Position numbers and translations under genes: made by a program
Shown here: positions 25,948-34,964 of the stretch, in pieces
Numbering within the stretch: the stretch's first letter is position 1
How the letters are laid out: each line of letters begins with the position of its first letter
DNA from: Bin55 sp009840545
Lineage (GTDB): Bacteria; Pseudomonadota; Gammaproteobacteria; Pseudomonadales; Azotimanducaceae
Reading direction: 5' to 3'
Length of the DNA stretch: 64,000 nucleotides
NCBI GenBank assembly: GCA_965208815.1
Contig: OZ242357.1
Coordinates: 3,038,001-3,102,000 of the forward strand
The notes under the pieces: generated by a model
Database searches by the model: none
What the model saw: only the letters and a program-made list of their open reading frames with translations
What the model was told of the DNA's origin: nothing

Positions 25948-26178
25948 ATGGAAACAGGTGAATTGTTGTATGTCGCAGCGGCACTGATGATGGGCCTCGG
26001 AGCCGTTGGTGCGGCAATCGGAGTCGGCAACTTGGGAGGTAAATTTCTCGAGGGAGTTGCACGACAGCCCGAGATGTTGCCGTTGCTTCGAACCCAGTTG
26101 TTCATCGTGCTCGGCTTGGTTGATGCTGTTCCGATGATCGCCGTCGGCATCAGTTTCTACATCATGTTCGCGCTATAG
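25948..26178 (+). CDS. atpE: F0F1 ATP synthase subunit c
   Basis: The 76-residue hairpin that builds the rotor ring. Helix 1 has the packed-glycine pattern GLGAVGAAIGVGNLGG, the polar loop is ARQPE, and helix 2 carries the ion-binding aspartate in LGLVDAVPMIAVGIS at about residue 59. No sodium-binding glutamine or glutamate pattern is seen, so it should be proton-specific. An AGGAG ribosome-binding site precedes the ATG, in line with the high translation this subunit needs. Confidence 0.97.
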   Translation: METGELLYVAAALMMGLGAVGAAIGVGNLGGKFLEGVARQPEMLPLLRTQLFIVLGLVDAVPMIAVGISFYIMFAL

Positions 26179-26181
26179 CAC

Positions 26182-26652
26182 ATGTTCAACCTTGCGACCT
26201 TTATTGGTCAATCCATTGTCTTTGTCATTTTCGTAGGGATCTGCGTCAAGTTCATTTGGCCTCCTGCTATCAATGCCATGCGCGCGCGCCAGCAGCGGAT
26301 CGCTGAGGGGCTGGAAAATGCGGAGAAAGCGGAACGCGCTCTCGCCGAGTCGAATGAAGAGGCTGAAAACGTCTTGCGCAACGCCCGTGCCGAAGGTCAG
26401 AAGATTATTGACGCGGCACGCAAGCAAGGTGCAAGCATGATCGAAGACGCAAAAGCCGAGGCACGTTTGGAGGGCGAGAGGATTCTTGAAGCTGCACGAG
26501 CTGAAGTCAGCCAAGAGTCTAATCGCGCCCGAGAACTCTTGCGTAATGACGTAGCAACTCTCGCAGTGGCAGGTGCGGAACGAATCCTGGAGTCCGACAT
26601 CGATCGCGGTAAACATGCCGAACTGCTCGACCAATTAGTGAAGGAACTCTAA
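26182..26652 (+). CDS. atpF: F0F1 ATP synthase subunit b
   Basis: Peripheral-stalk subunit (156 residues). One N-terminal membrane helix (TFIGQSIVFVIFVGICVKFI) is followed by the conserved W-P-P turn and a long charged coiled coil rich in Ala, Glu and Arg (about residues 30-140). It begins three bases after atpE. The C-terminal part contacts the delta subunit encoded next. Confidence 0.96.
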   Translation: MFNLATFIGQSIVFVIFVGICVKFIWPPAINAMRARQQRIAEGLENAEKAERALAESNEEAENVLRNARAEGQKIIDAARKQGASMIEDAKAEARLEGERILEAARAEVSQESNRARELLRNDVATLAVAGAERILESDIDRGKHAELLDQLVKEL

Positions 26653-26655
26653 GAC

Positions 26656-27195
26656 GTGGCGGAATTGGCTACGCTAGCGCGACCCTATGCAAACGCGATC
26701 TTTGAGGTTGCCAAAGCAGAAGATCGCCTTGATCTTTGGTCTAGGTCGTTAGCCATCTTGGTTCGTACGCTTCATGAGCCTGAAGTTCGGCCGCTCATTG
26801 CCTCGCCCATTCATTCGCCAGCCAAGAAAGCAATCACATTGACCGACATTCTGGGCGACCAGATATCGGAATCGATGCGCCGCTTCGTACACGTTCTTGC
26901 GGAGAACCGCAGACTCGAACTACTTCCTGAAATTCGAGAGGGCTTTGAAGCAAAGCTAGAAGAGGAACAACGAACCCTGACGGTCGAGGTAACTACTGCT
27001 GTCGATCTGACAAACGAAGAAAAGAAACGATTTACAGACACGTTGCGACAGCGTTTCCAACGAGACATTAGCTTGGCCACCGAAGTGGATTCAACGGTTC
27101 TCGGCGGCGCACTCATTCGTGCCGGCGACACAGTGTTGGATGGCACGGTGCGCGGAAAGTTGGAGAAATTGCGCAATCAAATGCAACGCGCATAA
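26656..27195 (+). CDS. atpH: F0F1 ATP synthase subunit delta
   Basis: Stalk subunit joining F1 to subunit b (179 residues). The start codon is GTG at 26656, three bases after atpF, giving MAELATLARPYANAIFEVAK, the normal family N-terminus. Other marks are FVHVLAENRRLELLPEI near residue 75 and the C-terminal VDSTVLGGALIRAGDTVLDG with KLEKLRNQM. Confidence 0.96.
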   Translation: MAELATLARPYANAIFEVAKAEDRLDLWSRSLAILVRTLHEPEVRPLIASPIHSPAKKAITLTDILGDQISESMRRFVHVLAENRRLELLPEIREGFEAKLEEEQRTLTVEVTTAVDLTNEEKKRFTDTLRQRFQRDISLATEVDSTVLGGALIRAGDTVLDGTVRGKLEKLRNQMQRA

Positions 27196-27207
27196 CTAGG
27201 CAGAAAC

Positions 27208-28761
27208 ATGCAAGCACTCAATCCATCGGAAATCAGCGATCTCATTAAGGATCGCATTAACAAACTTGACGTTGAAGTTCAGCCACAGAACGAAGGAACC
27301 ATCGTTTCTGTGTCGGACGGAATTGTGCGAATTCACGGTCTTGCGGAAGCTCAGTACGGGGAATTGATTGAGTTTCCAGGGGGAGTCTTCGGAATGGCGA
27401 TGAACCTTGAGCGAGACTCAGTCGGTGCAGTAGTTCTCGGAGAATATCGTGAGCTCAAGGAGGGAATGACCGCGCGATGTACCACGCGCATCGCGGAAGT
27501 GCCAACGGGATCGGAATTGCTTGGACGAGTTGTCGATGCTCTGGGTAACCCCATAGATGGAAAAGGTCCCATCCAGACTCAGACAAGCTCGCCTATCGAG
27601 AAGGTTGCTCCTGGAGTCATTGCGCGTCAGAACGTTAGCGAACCCGTCCAAATAGGCATTAAGTGCATTGATGCCATGATCCCGATTGGCCGTGGCCAAC
27701 GAGAATTGATCATTGGTGATCGACAAATTGGCAAGACAGCTATTGCTGTGGATGCGGTCATCAACCAGAAAGACTCGGGTATCAAGTGTGTCTATGTCGC
27801 AATTGGCCAGAAAATGTCGACGATAGCCAATATCGTGCGCACATTTGAAGAAAACGGCGCGATGGAACATACCATCGTTGTTGCCGCGTCTGCTTCGGAA
27901 CCTGCACCGCTGCAGTACATTGCAGCCTACTCCGGATGCAGTATGGGAGAGTACTTCCGAGATCGAGGCGAGGATGCTTTGATCATATACGACGACTTGA
28001 CCAAGCAAGCATGGGCATACCGCCAGATTTCGCTTCTCTTGAGACGACCTCCTGGTCGCGAAGCGTATCCCGGCGATATTTTCTACTTGCATTCTCGATT
28101 GCTTGAGCGCGCCGCGAGAGTAAACGCAGAGTATGTCGAACAGGCCACCAACGGAGAAGTGCAAGGCAAGACAGGTTCTTTGACTGCCTTGCCGATCATC
28201 GAAACGCAGGCTGGCGATGTGTCAGCATTCGTTCCAACCAACGTTATTTCCATTACTGACGGCCAGATATTCCTTGAGACCGACCGATTCAATGCCGGTA
28301 TTCGACCCGCAATGAGTCCCGGAATCTCCGTATCTCGAGTGGGTGGCGATGCTCAGGTTGACTTTATGCGTAAGCTTGCTGGCGGAGTCAAGCTCGCGTT
28401 GGCGCAATACCGCGAACTAGCGGCGTTTTCGCAATTCGCGTCAGATCTTGACGAGGCTACACGACAACAGCTCGAACATGGCCAGCGAGTAGAGGAATTG
28501 ATGAAGCAACCTCAATTCGCGCCTATGACGGTCGCGGAAATGGGAGTGTCATTGTTCGCTGCCAACGAGGGCTACTTGCGATCAGTTCCGCTGGACAAAG
28601 TAGGTGATTTCGAACAAGACCTACTCAGCTACATGAACTCGGAACATGGCGAATGGATGGCGGAAATCACGAAAACGGGCGCATATGACGACGACATCGT
28701 GGATTACATGAAGACGGCCCTTGACGCCTTCGTTGCGACACACGACTACGGGGAAGCGTAG
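27208..28761 (+). CDS. atpA: F0F1 ATP synthase subunit alpha
   Basis: Non-catalytic nucleotide-binding subunit of F1; 517 residues, close to the usual 513. The P-loop is GDRQIGKTAIAVDAVIN near residue 170. Other marks are LIIYDDLTKQAWAYRQISLL, RRPPGREAYPGDIFYLHSRL, and PAMSPGISVSRVGGDAQ with the arginine finger region. It starts at ATG 27208 (MQALNPSEISDLIKDRI) and abuts atpG with no gap. Confidence 0.98.
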   Translation: MQALNPSEISDLIKDRINKLDVEVQPQNEGTIVSVSDGIVRIHGLAEAQYGELIEFPGGVFGMAMNLERDSVGAVVLGEYRELKEGMTARCTTRIAEVPTGSELLGRVVDALGNPIDGKGPIQTQTSSPIEKVAPGVIARQNVSEPVQIGIKCIDAMIPIGRGQRELIIGDRQIGKTAIAVDAVINQKDSGIKCVYVAIGQKMSTIANIVRTFEENGAMEHTIVVAASASEPAPLQYIAAYSGCSMGEYFRDRGEDALIIYDDLTKQAWAYRQISLLLRRPPGREAYPGDIFYLHSRLLERAARVNAEYVEQATNGEVQGKTGSLTALPIIETQAGDVSAFVPTNVISITDGQIFLETDRFNAGIRPAMSPGISVSRVGGDAQVDFMRKLAGGVKLALAQYRELAAFSQFASDLDEATRQQLEHGQRVEELMKQPQFAPMTVAEMGVSLFAANEGYLRSVPLDKVGDFEQDLLSYMNSEHGEWMAEITKTGAYDDDIVDYMKTALDAFVATHDYGEA

Positions 28762-29622
28762 ATGACGGTTGGTCGTGAGATCAAGAAGAAAATTGGTAGC
28801 GTAGAGAACACCAAGAAAGTTACCAGTGCGATGCAGATGGTTGCGGCAAGCAAAATGCGCCGTACACAGGATCGCATGCTTGAGGCTCGCCCCTATTCCA
28901 ATGCGATCCGAGCAGTGATTGGTCACTTGGCCAACTCAAGCCCTGAGTATCAACACCAATTCATGACTGAGCGCGAAGTGAAGCGGATTGGTTTCATTGT
29001 TGTCTCCACTGACAAAGGACAGTGCGGCGGCTTGAATACCAATATGTTCCGAGAACTATTGCGCGAGCTGAAGGCATGGGAAGACCAGGGGATAAAGGCG
29101 GATCTCGCACTCATCGGCAACAAGGCAGCATCGTTTTTCCGCTCAGTCGGCGGTAACGTCGTGGCTGCTATCAACGGTGTGGGTGAAGTACCAGAAGTCG
29201 AATCACTGGTCGGAAGCTTGAAGATCATGCTGGACAGCTTCTCTGATGGAACGATCGACCGGCTTGATGTCGTATCGAATGAGTTCATATCGAGCATGCA
29301 GCAGAAGCCACAGATACGGCAGTTGCTACCGTTGGTGCATTCGGAGGACCCCGATACAACCCATCAATGGGACTACATCTACGAACCAGAGGCTCGGGAT
29401 CTGATCGACGGGTTGGTTCAACGTCATATTGAGTCGCAGGTCTATCAAGCCGTAGTGGAAAACACTGCATGTGAGCAGGCCGCAAGAATGATCGCAATGA
29501 AGAATGCGACTGACAACGCCGAGAACATGATCGAAGAGCTTGCCTTGCTCTACAACAACGCAAGGCAGGCGGCAATCACACAGGAAATCGCTGAAATTGT
29601 CGGTGGGGCGGCAGCACTTTAA
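28762..29622 (+). CDS. atpG: F0F1 ATP synthase subunit gamma
   Basis: Central rotor shaft of F1 (286 residues). N- and C-terminal helices form the coiled coil: REIKKKIGSVENTKKVTSAM with MVAASKMRR at the start, and ENMIEELALLYNNARQAAIT with QEIAEIVGGAAAL at the end. The middle Rossmann-like part has STDKGQCGGLNTNMFRELL. The ATG directly follows the atpA stop codon. Confidence 0.97.
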   Translation: MTVGREIKKKIGSVENTKKVTSAMQMVAASKMRRTQDRMLEARPYSNAIRAVIGHLANSSPEYQHQFMTEREVKRIGFIVVSTDKGQCGGLNTNMFRELLRELKAWEDQGIKADLALIGNKAASFFRSVGGNVVAAINGVGEVPEVESLVGSLKIMLDSFSDGTIDRLDVVSNEFISSMQQKPQIRQLLPLVHSEDPDTTHQWDYIYEPEARDLIDGLVQRHIESQVYQAVVENTACEQAARMIAMKNATDNAENMIEELALLYNNARQAAITQEIAEIVGGAAAL

Positions 29623-29664
29623 GAGAGTAGCTCCGAACCTTCTACACAACTTTCAAGGAGAGAA

Positions 29665-31053
29665 ATGAGCAACGGAAAAATCGTACAGGTCATCGGCGCA
29701 GTTATCGACGTCGAGTTTGACCGCGAAGAGGTACCTCAAGTCTTTGATGCGCTCAAGGTTGTTGAGACGGGACTGACTTTGGAAGTCCAGCAACAGCTAG
29801 GCGACGGCGTTGTACGGACGATTGCTCTCGGTTCTTCTGAGGGGCTTTCCAGAGGCTTGGAAGTAGTGAACACTGGTCAACCCATTGCCATTCCCGTTGG
29901 CGAGGAAACTCTTGGTCGGATCATGGATGTGCTAGGAACCGCCATTGACGAGAAAGGCGAGATCAATGCACGAATTAAGCAACCCATTCACCGTCCGGCA
30001 CCAACGTACGAAGATCAAAAGGGAGGCAACGAGCTACTCGAGACGGGTGTAAAGGTCATTGATCTGATGTGCCCTTTCGCACGTGGAGGCAAGGTCGGTC
30101 TCTTTGGCGGAGCGGGTGTTGGCAAAACTGTAACCATGCTTGAGCTTATTCGGAACATTGCAGTAGAGCACTCTGGATTGTCGGTATTTGCGGGAGTTGG
30201 CGAGCGCACACGAGAAGGCAACAGTTTCTACTACGAAATGTTGGAAGCAGGCGTGTTGGACAAGATTTCTCTCGTATTCGGTCAGATGAATGAACCGCCT
30301 GGCAATCGCCTGCGGGTGGCATTGTCGGGAGTCACACTTGCGGAACAGTTCCGTGACGAAGGACGGGACGTTCTGCTGTTCATTGACAACATTTATCGCT
30401 ACACGCTGGCCGGAGTGGAAGTCTCCGCCCTACTCGGCCGAATGCCATCAGCCGTTGGATACCAGCCGAATCTTGCTGAAGACATGGGGATTCTGCAAGA
30501 GAGGATTACAACCACGAAGACAGGATCCATCACGTCAGTGCAAGCCATTTACGTACCTGCTGACGATCTCACGGACCCTTCCCCTGCAACGACATTTGCC
30601 CACCTTGACTCAACGGTGACATTGAACAGGGCGATTACCGACTTAGGTATCTATCCGGCAGTTGATCCCTTGGATTCGACCTCTCGACAATTGGACGCTA
30701 ACATCGTTGGTCAAGAGCACTACACGGTGGCACGAAACTCGCAAGAGGTATTGCAACGATATCAGGAACTTAAGGACATCATTGCGATTCTTGGAATGGA
30801 TGAGCTGACTGAGGAAGACAAAGCACTTGTTTATCGCGCACGCAAGTTACAGCAGTTCTTCTCACAGCCCATGTTCGTTGCAGAACAGTTCACCGGAAGG
30901 GAAGGCCAGTACGTTACTCGTGAAGATACTGTCCGAAGTGTCAAGGCTATTCTCGACGGCGACGTAGACGACTTGCCGGAACAAGCTTTCAGTATGGTCG
31001 GCGACATTGACTCTGCACGGGAGAAGGCAGAGACCATGCAAGCAGAAGCATAA
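29665..31053 (+). CDS. atpD: F0F1 ATP synthase subunit beta
   Basis: Catalytic subunit of F1; 462 residues, typical length. The P-loop is GGAGVGKTVTMLELIRN near residue 150. Also seen are GVGERTREGNSFYYEM with the catalytic glutamate, VLLFIDNIYRYTLAG as Walker B, and a DELTEEDKALVYRARKLQQF segment close to the conserved DELSEEDK motif. An AAGGAG ribosome-binding site lies seven bases before the ATG. atpC follows after two bases. Confidence 0.98.
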   Translation: MSNGKIVQVIGAVIDVEFDREEVPQVFDALKVVETGLTLEVQQQLGDGVVRTIALGSSEGLSRGLEVVNTGQPIAIPVGEETLGRIMDVLGTAIDEKGEINARIKQPIHRPAPTYEDQKGGNELLETGVKVIDLMCPFARGGKVGLFGGAGVGKTVTMLELIRNIAVEHSGLSVFAGVGERTREGNSFYYEMLEAGVLDKISLVFGQMNEPPGNRLRVALSGVTLAEQFRDEGRDVLLFIDNIYRYTLAGVEVSALLGRMPSAVGYQPNLAEDMGILQERITTTKTGSITSVQAIYVPADDLTDPSPATTFAHLDSTVTLNRAITDLGIYPAVDPLDSTSRQLDANIVGQEHYTVARNSQEVLQRYQELKDIIAILGMDELTEEDKALVYRARKLQQFFSQPMFVAEQFTGREGQYVTREDTVRSVKAILDGDVDDLPEQAFSMVGDIDSAREKAETMQAEA

Positions 31054-31055
31054 GT

Positions 31056-31478
31056 ATGGCATCCTTTACTAGGTGCGACATCGTAAGTGCCGAGCAAAAA
31101 ATTTTTTCCGGACAAGTGACCATGGTTGTCGCAGTTGGTTCTTTAGGTCAGCTTGGAATCATGCCAGGACACGCACCTTTGCTCACGGGATTGAAACCCG
31201 GTCCCGTGACACTTCGACTCGAGGACGATGTGGAAGAGGTTTACTTCGCTTCTGGTGGATTCATCGAAGTGCAACCCGGGCATGTGACTATTCTTGCGGA
31301 TACTGCCATGCGAGCGGACGATATCGACGAAGCAGCAGCCGCTGAAGCAGAAGCGGAGGCAAAACGGGCAATGGAAGAGCAAGCTGGAGAATTGGATTAC
31401 ACAATGGCCACGGCAATGCTTGCAGACGCAACCGCTCGTCAAAGAACGCTGGATGAATTGCGCAAGCGTCGCCGCTAG
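31056..31478 (+). CDS. atpC: F0F1 ATP synthase subunit epsilon
   Basis: Regulatory rotor subunit (140 residues). The N-terminal beta-sandwich has CDIVSAEQKIFSGQVTMVV, GQLGIMPGHAPLLTGLKPG and YFASGGFIEVQPGHVTILAD. The C-terminal helical hairpin is the acidic, alanine-rich AAAAEAEAEAKRAMEEQ stretch and ATARQRTLDELRKRRR. It closes the nine-gene atp operon; a weak hairpin follows. Confidence 0.96.
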   Translation: MASFTRCDIVSAEQKIFSGQVTMVVAVGSLGQLGIMPGHAPLLTGLKPGPVTLRLEDDVEEVYFASGGFIEVQPGHVTILADTAMRADDIDEAAAAEAEAEAKRAMEEQAGELDYTMATAMLADATARQRTLDELRKRRR

Positions 31479-31492
31479 ACAGTCTAGGTGGG

Positions 31493-31512
31493 CCGATCTC
31501 CCTTAGGATCGG
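31493..31512 (+). terminator. Possible terminator after atpC
   Basis: CCGATC (31493-31498) pairs with GATCGG (31507-31512) across an eight-base loop, 14 bases after the atpC stop. Only a short pyrimidine stretch (CTTTCG) follows, so termination strength is doubtful. Confidence 0.4.
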
Positions 31513-31866
31513 AGGGCTTTCGCGGCCAATTCTGTACTCGCTCTAGCTCTTTCCTACTTGTACCGTTTATTGTTGGCGCTTGGATGTTGATTTTGATCCC
31601 AATCATGAGCCCTTGAGAACCATTTTGTTGTTAATAGTTCTAGTGGGATGCCCAAACTGGGTTGCGATTATCGGTAGGCGGGTAGCAATCAAGTTTAAGA
31701 ACTGATCCCGCGCTATTTCCAACTTCGTATAGGATTCACAAGACTCTTGAGTTTGCTTTTTGTCGCAACACGATAGACTGTATCCATTCTCAATCTACCG
31801 AATTCGTTGAGGTCGGAATGGCGAGGAAAGGCGAGTCGTAGTAGCAAGCGGTTTTCTTTTACACGA
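31513..31866. other. Intergenic region upstream of a lipoprotein gene
   Basis: About 350 bases between the atp operon and the first propeller lipoprotein. No gene, RNA or repeat was recognised. A TTGAGT at 31747 with a GATAGA-like -10 near 31772 could form a weak promoter, but the spacing is long. Confidence 0.35.
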
Positions 31867-32988
31867 ATGAACCACGCCCGACAGATTGGCCTATGCCATA
31901 GCGCGATTCTGCGATTATCAGTCGTGGCAATCCTCTTGATTCCATTAAGCGGGTGCTTTGTAGTCGAGTTTATGCTGACAAAGCAAATTGCCAATGTCTC
32001 GTTATCTCCCAGCGGCAACGAAGTAGCCTTTCTACAGTTTCCAAATCAAGTCAGAGTAAAGAGCTTAGATATTGAGGGCGCATTCTTGTGTCAGTTAAGA
32101 GTTCCTCTAATGTCAGAAAGGGTCCACTTTACTTTTCATGGAATGATGTTTGCGGTCGATCAGCCTGACATAGCAGACGATCTCTTTGCCTTGGGCGATG
32201 TAACCCGCTCGATCGCATTCTATGACGTCAACAGTTGCGAACTTACGAGGGAAATGCCGCTTCCCGGATTGCAAACTACAACTGCGCTTGCCTTTTCAAG
32301 TGACGGCAGCTTCCTTCTTCGCAGTTCTGAGCAATCTGGCTCTAGCGACGTACGGTTAGATTTGATTGATGTTGAAAGCGGTGAATCGATTAAGCAGTGG
32401 ACCTATCTCAACACACACCCGATCAGCTTCGCGCTATCTGGCGACGATTCTTTGGTATTTCTGGGAATGGCCCAACACAAAGCTCCCAATGTCGAGGGTG
32501 AAGTGCCACGTGATCACATAGGAAAAGTCGCGCTTCTGCGAATGCCAACGGGAGAGTTAGTCAGGGAGTGGGTAGAGAGTGACACATTAGGAATCCGAGC
32601 AGTAGCAATCTCTGTGGACGGCACGACAATTGCGCTCAAGTTCTACGATGGGACCATAAAGGTTACTCACTTGCCAACGGGCGAGTCCAATACGCTAGAA
32701 ACACCCACGAAGGAAGTTGAAGAATCACTCGCAACAGTAGACGCCCTTACCGTATTTGAAAAGCTTTTACTTACGCCAGATGGCTCAGTCGTGTTTGTGC
32801 AATCAGCGCTTCACGCTGAGTCGTTGTATGCGTTCCGTGTGGACTCAGGTGAACAAGTGAAGGAGTATGACTACGAAGACGACATTGGCGACTTTGCAAT
32901 TACTTCCGATGGAAAGCGGCTTGTTGTTGGCACAGAAGCAGGAGAAATCAAAATCGAGGAATTGGATTTACAAATGGAGAGTGGCTAA
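31867..32988 (+). CDS. Beta-propeller-like lipoprotein, paralogue 1 (unknown function)
   Basis: A predicted outer-membrane lipoprotein of 373 residues. The ATG at 31867 gives a signal peptide (LRLSVVAILLIPLSGC) with the lipid-anchored cysteine at 30 and no Asp at +2, so export to the outer membrane is expected. The body repeats WD40/YVTN-type propeller blades, for example SLSPSGNEVAFLQF, FSSDGSFLLRSS, SVDGTTIALKFYDGTIKVTH and TSDGKRLVVGTEAGEIKI. A paralogue with the same plan is encoded at 33737-34810, beyond a DUF1428 gene. I recognise no enzyme motif; propellers of this type usually bind partners. Confidence 0.75.
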   Translation: MNHARQIGLCHSAILRLSVVAILLIPLSGCFVVEFMLTKQIANVSLSPSGNEVAFLQFPNQVRVKSLDIEGAFLCQLRVPLMSERVHFTFHGMMFAVDQPDIADDLFALGDVTRSIAFYDVNSCELTREMPLPGLQTTTALAFSSDGSFLLRSSEQSGSSDVRLDLIDVESGESIKQWTYLNTHPISFALSGDDSLVFLGMAQHKAPNVEGEVPRDHIGKVALLRMPTGELVREWVESDTLGIRAVAISVDGTTIALKFYDGTIKVTHLPTGESNTLETPTKEVEESLATVDALTVFEKLLLTPDGSVVFVQSALHAESLYAFRVDSGEQVKEYDYEDDIGDFAITSDGKRLVVGTEAGEIKIEELDLQMESG

Positions 32989-33048
32989 ACCCATCACCAA
33001 CTAACTCCGTCGCGTAGTTCTTAATTTAACCTGCATCGCCTCGCTCTG

Positions 33049-33060
33049 AGCTTGTCGAAG
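33049..33060. repeat. 12-nt intergenic motif, copy 1
   Basis: AGCTTGTCGAAG is flanked by GAGC and GCTC half-palindromes. The same 12-mer occurs on the other strand at 39035-39046. Motifs around CTTCGACAAGCT are common in small intergenic palindromic repeats of proteobacteria. Confidence 0.3.
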
Positions 33061-33138
33061 CGCTCGTGATCCGAAATGTTCCCATGGGAGCTAGCAGTGT
33101 ACCGGGACGAAATCGACTATGCTTGAAACCCGCTCTTC

Positions 33139-33519
33139 ATGGATGTGACCATGCCCTACATTGATGGTTTTGTATTTGCTGTACCCAGGGACAACAAGCA
33201 AGCGTTCATTGACTACGCTAGGCTCATGGATACAGTCTTCATGGACTATGGAGCATTGCGAGTTATGGAATGCTGGGAGGACGACGTGAAGGATGGCGTG
33301 AACACGGACTTTCGACGTGCGGTCGATGCCAAGGCAGATGAATCCGTAGTTTTTTCGTGGGTCGAGTGGCCAGACAAGGAGTCCCGTGAGAGTGCTTATC
33401 AGCAAATGGAAGAACTCATGAAGACCGATGAGAGGTTCGACGCGACCAAGTATCCAGTACCGTTCGACGGAGCGCGAATGATCTACGGTGGATTTTCTCC
33501 GGTCTTCAGCCTGCCTTGA
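33139..33519 (+). CDS. DUF1428 family protein (YbaA-like)
   Basis: A 126-residue protein that follows the DUF1428 family along its full length: MPYIDGFVFAVPRDNKQAFI, then YGALRVMECWEDDVKDG, then TDFRRAVDAKADESVVFSWV, then PFDGARMIYGGFSPVF. The fold is a small dimeric alpha/beta-barrel type; the function is not established. The ATG at 33139 adds three residues before the family start MPYIDGF; ATG 33151 is equally plausible. It sits between the two propeller lipoprotein genes on the same strand. Confidence 0.85.
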   Translation: MDVTMPYIDGFVFAVPRDNKQAFIDYARLMDTVFMDYGALRVMECWEDDVKDGVNTDFRRAVDAKADESVVFSWVEWPDKESRESAYQQMEELMKTDERFDATKYPVPFDGARMIYGGFSPVFSLP

Positions 33520-33736
33520 ATTTGGTGACATACGTTTTAGACACGACCGCCACGTTAGAGACCGACTCTTGCTACGCAATCTGATTAAGCGCCAAGGAGC
33601 CATTGCGAGCCCCAAGACTTCTGCGCAGACGTAAAGCAGTGGATTTCATACTTCAGATTCCGCTCTTGTCAACTCGGTTTCGTACAGTTGCTCGCAGTCG
33701 CGCAAACCCAAACTCTAATCAACGTGTGTCGGCAAA

Positions 33737-34810
33737 TTGACAGCCGGTAGACGAGTCGCGAAGACAGCCATCGTTTGCATGATGCTTGCGGTGTTAGCGG
33801 GATGCTTCAACGACGACAGCAAATTCAGGAGGATTGTGCTCTCAGTAGATGTATCGCCGAGCGGAGACCTAGCTGCGGTGCGCTACTTTCGAGATGGTGT
33901 AGAGACTATCGACTTGTCCACCAATACAAGAAAGTGCCATTGGTCGGTTGGAGGCATTCAATACCGGGGCATAGCCACGTTTTCTTCGTCAGGTGAGCTT
34001 GTTGCAGTTGGCAAAGAACAATTGGGACCTGCACTTTGGGGCATCATTCACGAAATATTCTTGTATGACCCTGTTAATTGCGACAGAGTGCAATCGATTC
34101 CATTGGGAGATTTTTCCGAAGGCCATATCCTACGGTTTTCTCCCGACGACAAATTCATGGCAGTTGCATCCAAGAAGCAGCTATTTCGAACAGGTGTGAA
34201 TTTAGCAATCATCGAAGTAGATTCGGGAAAAACAATCAAGAAGTGGACTTACCTAGACGCAGAGCATCCTTCGTTGTCACTGTCTGATGATGGAACCCTG
34301 TTGGCGTTTGGTTTCAAGAATCTAAACTCGAAGACGAATGACAAACACGCAAAGAGCGACAACGATACAGGCACCGTATTGCTCCTGGAATTTCCTAGCG
34401 GTAACGAACGGAGGGAGTGGCAAGAAGAAACGGGCAATGGAGTTGTTGCCATCGACATTGCCCTAGACCAGGAAATCGTGGCGCTGGGATTCCAAGACGG
34501 CACAGTGAAATTGGTTCACTATCCCACAGGTGAAAATCGAGTTTTGCACAAATTCGACACCATGGCCATTGACGTGCAATTCTCTCCAAGCAACGATTTG
34601 ATTTTCTCTTGTGAAAGTAAGAGTGATGGCTCACTTGTTTCGCACCAAACTCATACCGGAGAGCAAGTGCACAACTTTAGTGTGCAAATGCCCATCTTCG
34701 ACTTCGACCTGACGGACGATGGCAAGTCTGCTGTGATTGGGACTTCAAGTGGCGAGATAGAGACTGTGGATCTTGATGAGTCTCCAGCGTCTGACAGGCA
34801 GGCGCAATAG
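33737..34810 (+). CDS. Beta-propeller-like lipoprotein, paralogue 2 (unknown function)
   Basis: A 357-residue lipoprotein paralogous to the product of 31867-32988. The TTG start at 33737 gives MTAGRRVAKTAIVCMMLAVL followed by AGC, with the anchored cysteine at 23; the first ATG would remove the basic n-region. Blades match the paralogue closely: VDVSPSGDLAAVRYF, EVDSGKTIKKWTYLD (DVESGESIKQWTYL in the other), FQDGTVKLVHYPTGENRVL (FYDGTIKVTHLPTGESNTL) and TSSGEIETVDLDE. No catalytic residues were identified. Two diverged copies so close together suggest an old tandem duplication. Confidence 0.75.
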   Translation: MTAGRRVAKTAIVCMMLAVLAGCFNDDSKFRRIVLSVDVSPSGDLAAVRYFRDGVETIDLSTNTRKCHWSVGGIQYRGIATFSSSGELVAVGKEQLGPALWGIIHEIFLYDPVNCDRVQSIPLGDFSEGHILRFSPDDKFMAVASKKQLFRTGVNLAIIEVDSGKTIKKWTYLDAEHPSLSLSDDGTLLAFGFKNLNSKTNDKHAKSDNDTGTVLLLEFPSGNERREWQEETGNGVVAIDIALDQEIVALGFQDGTVKLVHYPTGENRVLHKFDTMAIDVQFSPSNDLIFSCESKSDGSLVSHQTHTGEQVHNFSVQMPIFDFDLTDDGKSAVIGTSSGEIETVDLDESPASDRQAQ

Positions 34811-34964
34811 AGCCTGGTCATGGGTTAGTGCGAGCTGACCTAAGACGAATGGAACGGTATCCTGGAGTCTTTGTATTAGCAAAGCAATATGCCGCTCGCG
34901 GACTTTGCTGGAGAAATCGATTGCTTGAGCGATAGGCTAACGCGGCGACCACTCCAACGGACTC

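Noticed and set aside
26397..26600. Antisense frames over the atp operon and gyrB
   Set aside because: They are mirror frames of strongly conserved genes and have Arg/Ser-rich shadow composition.
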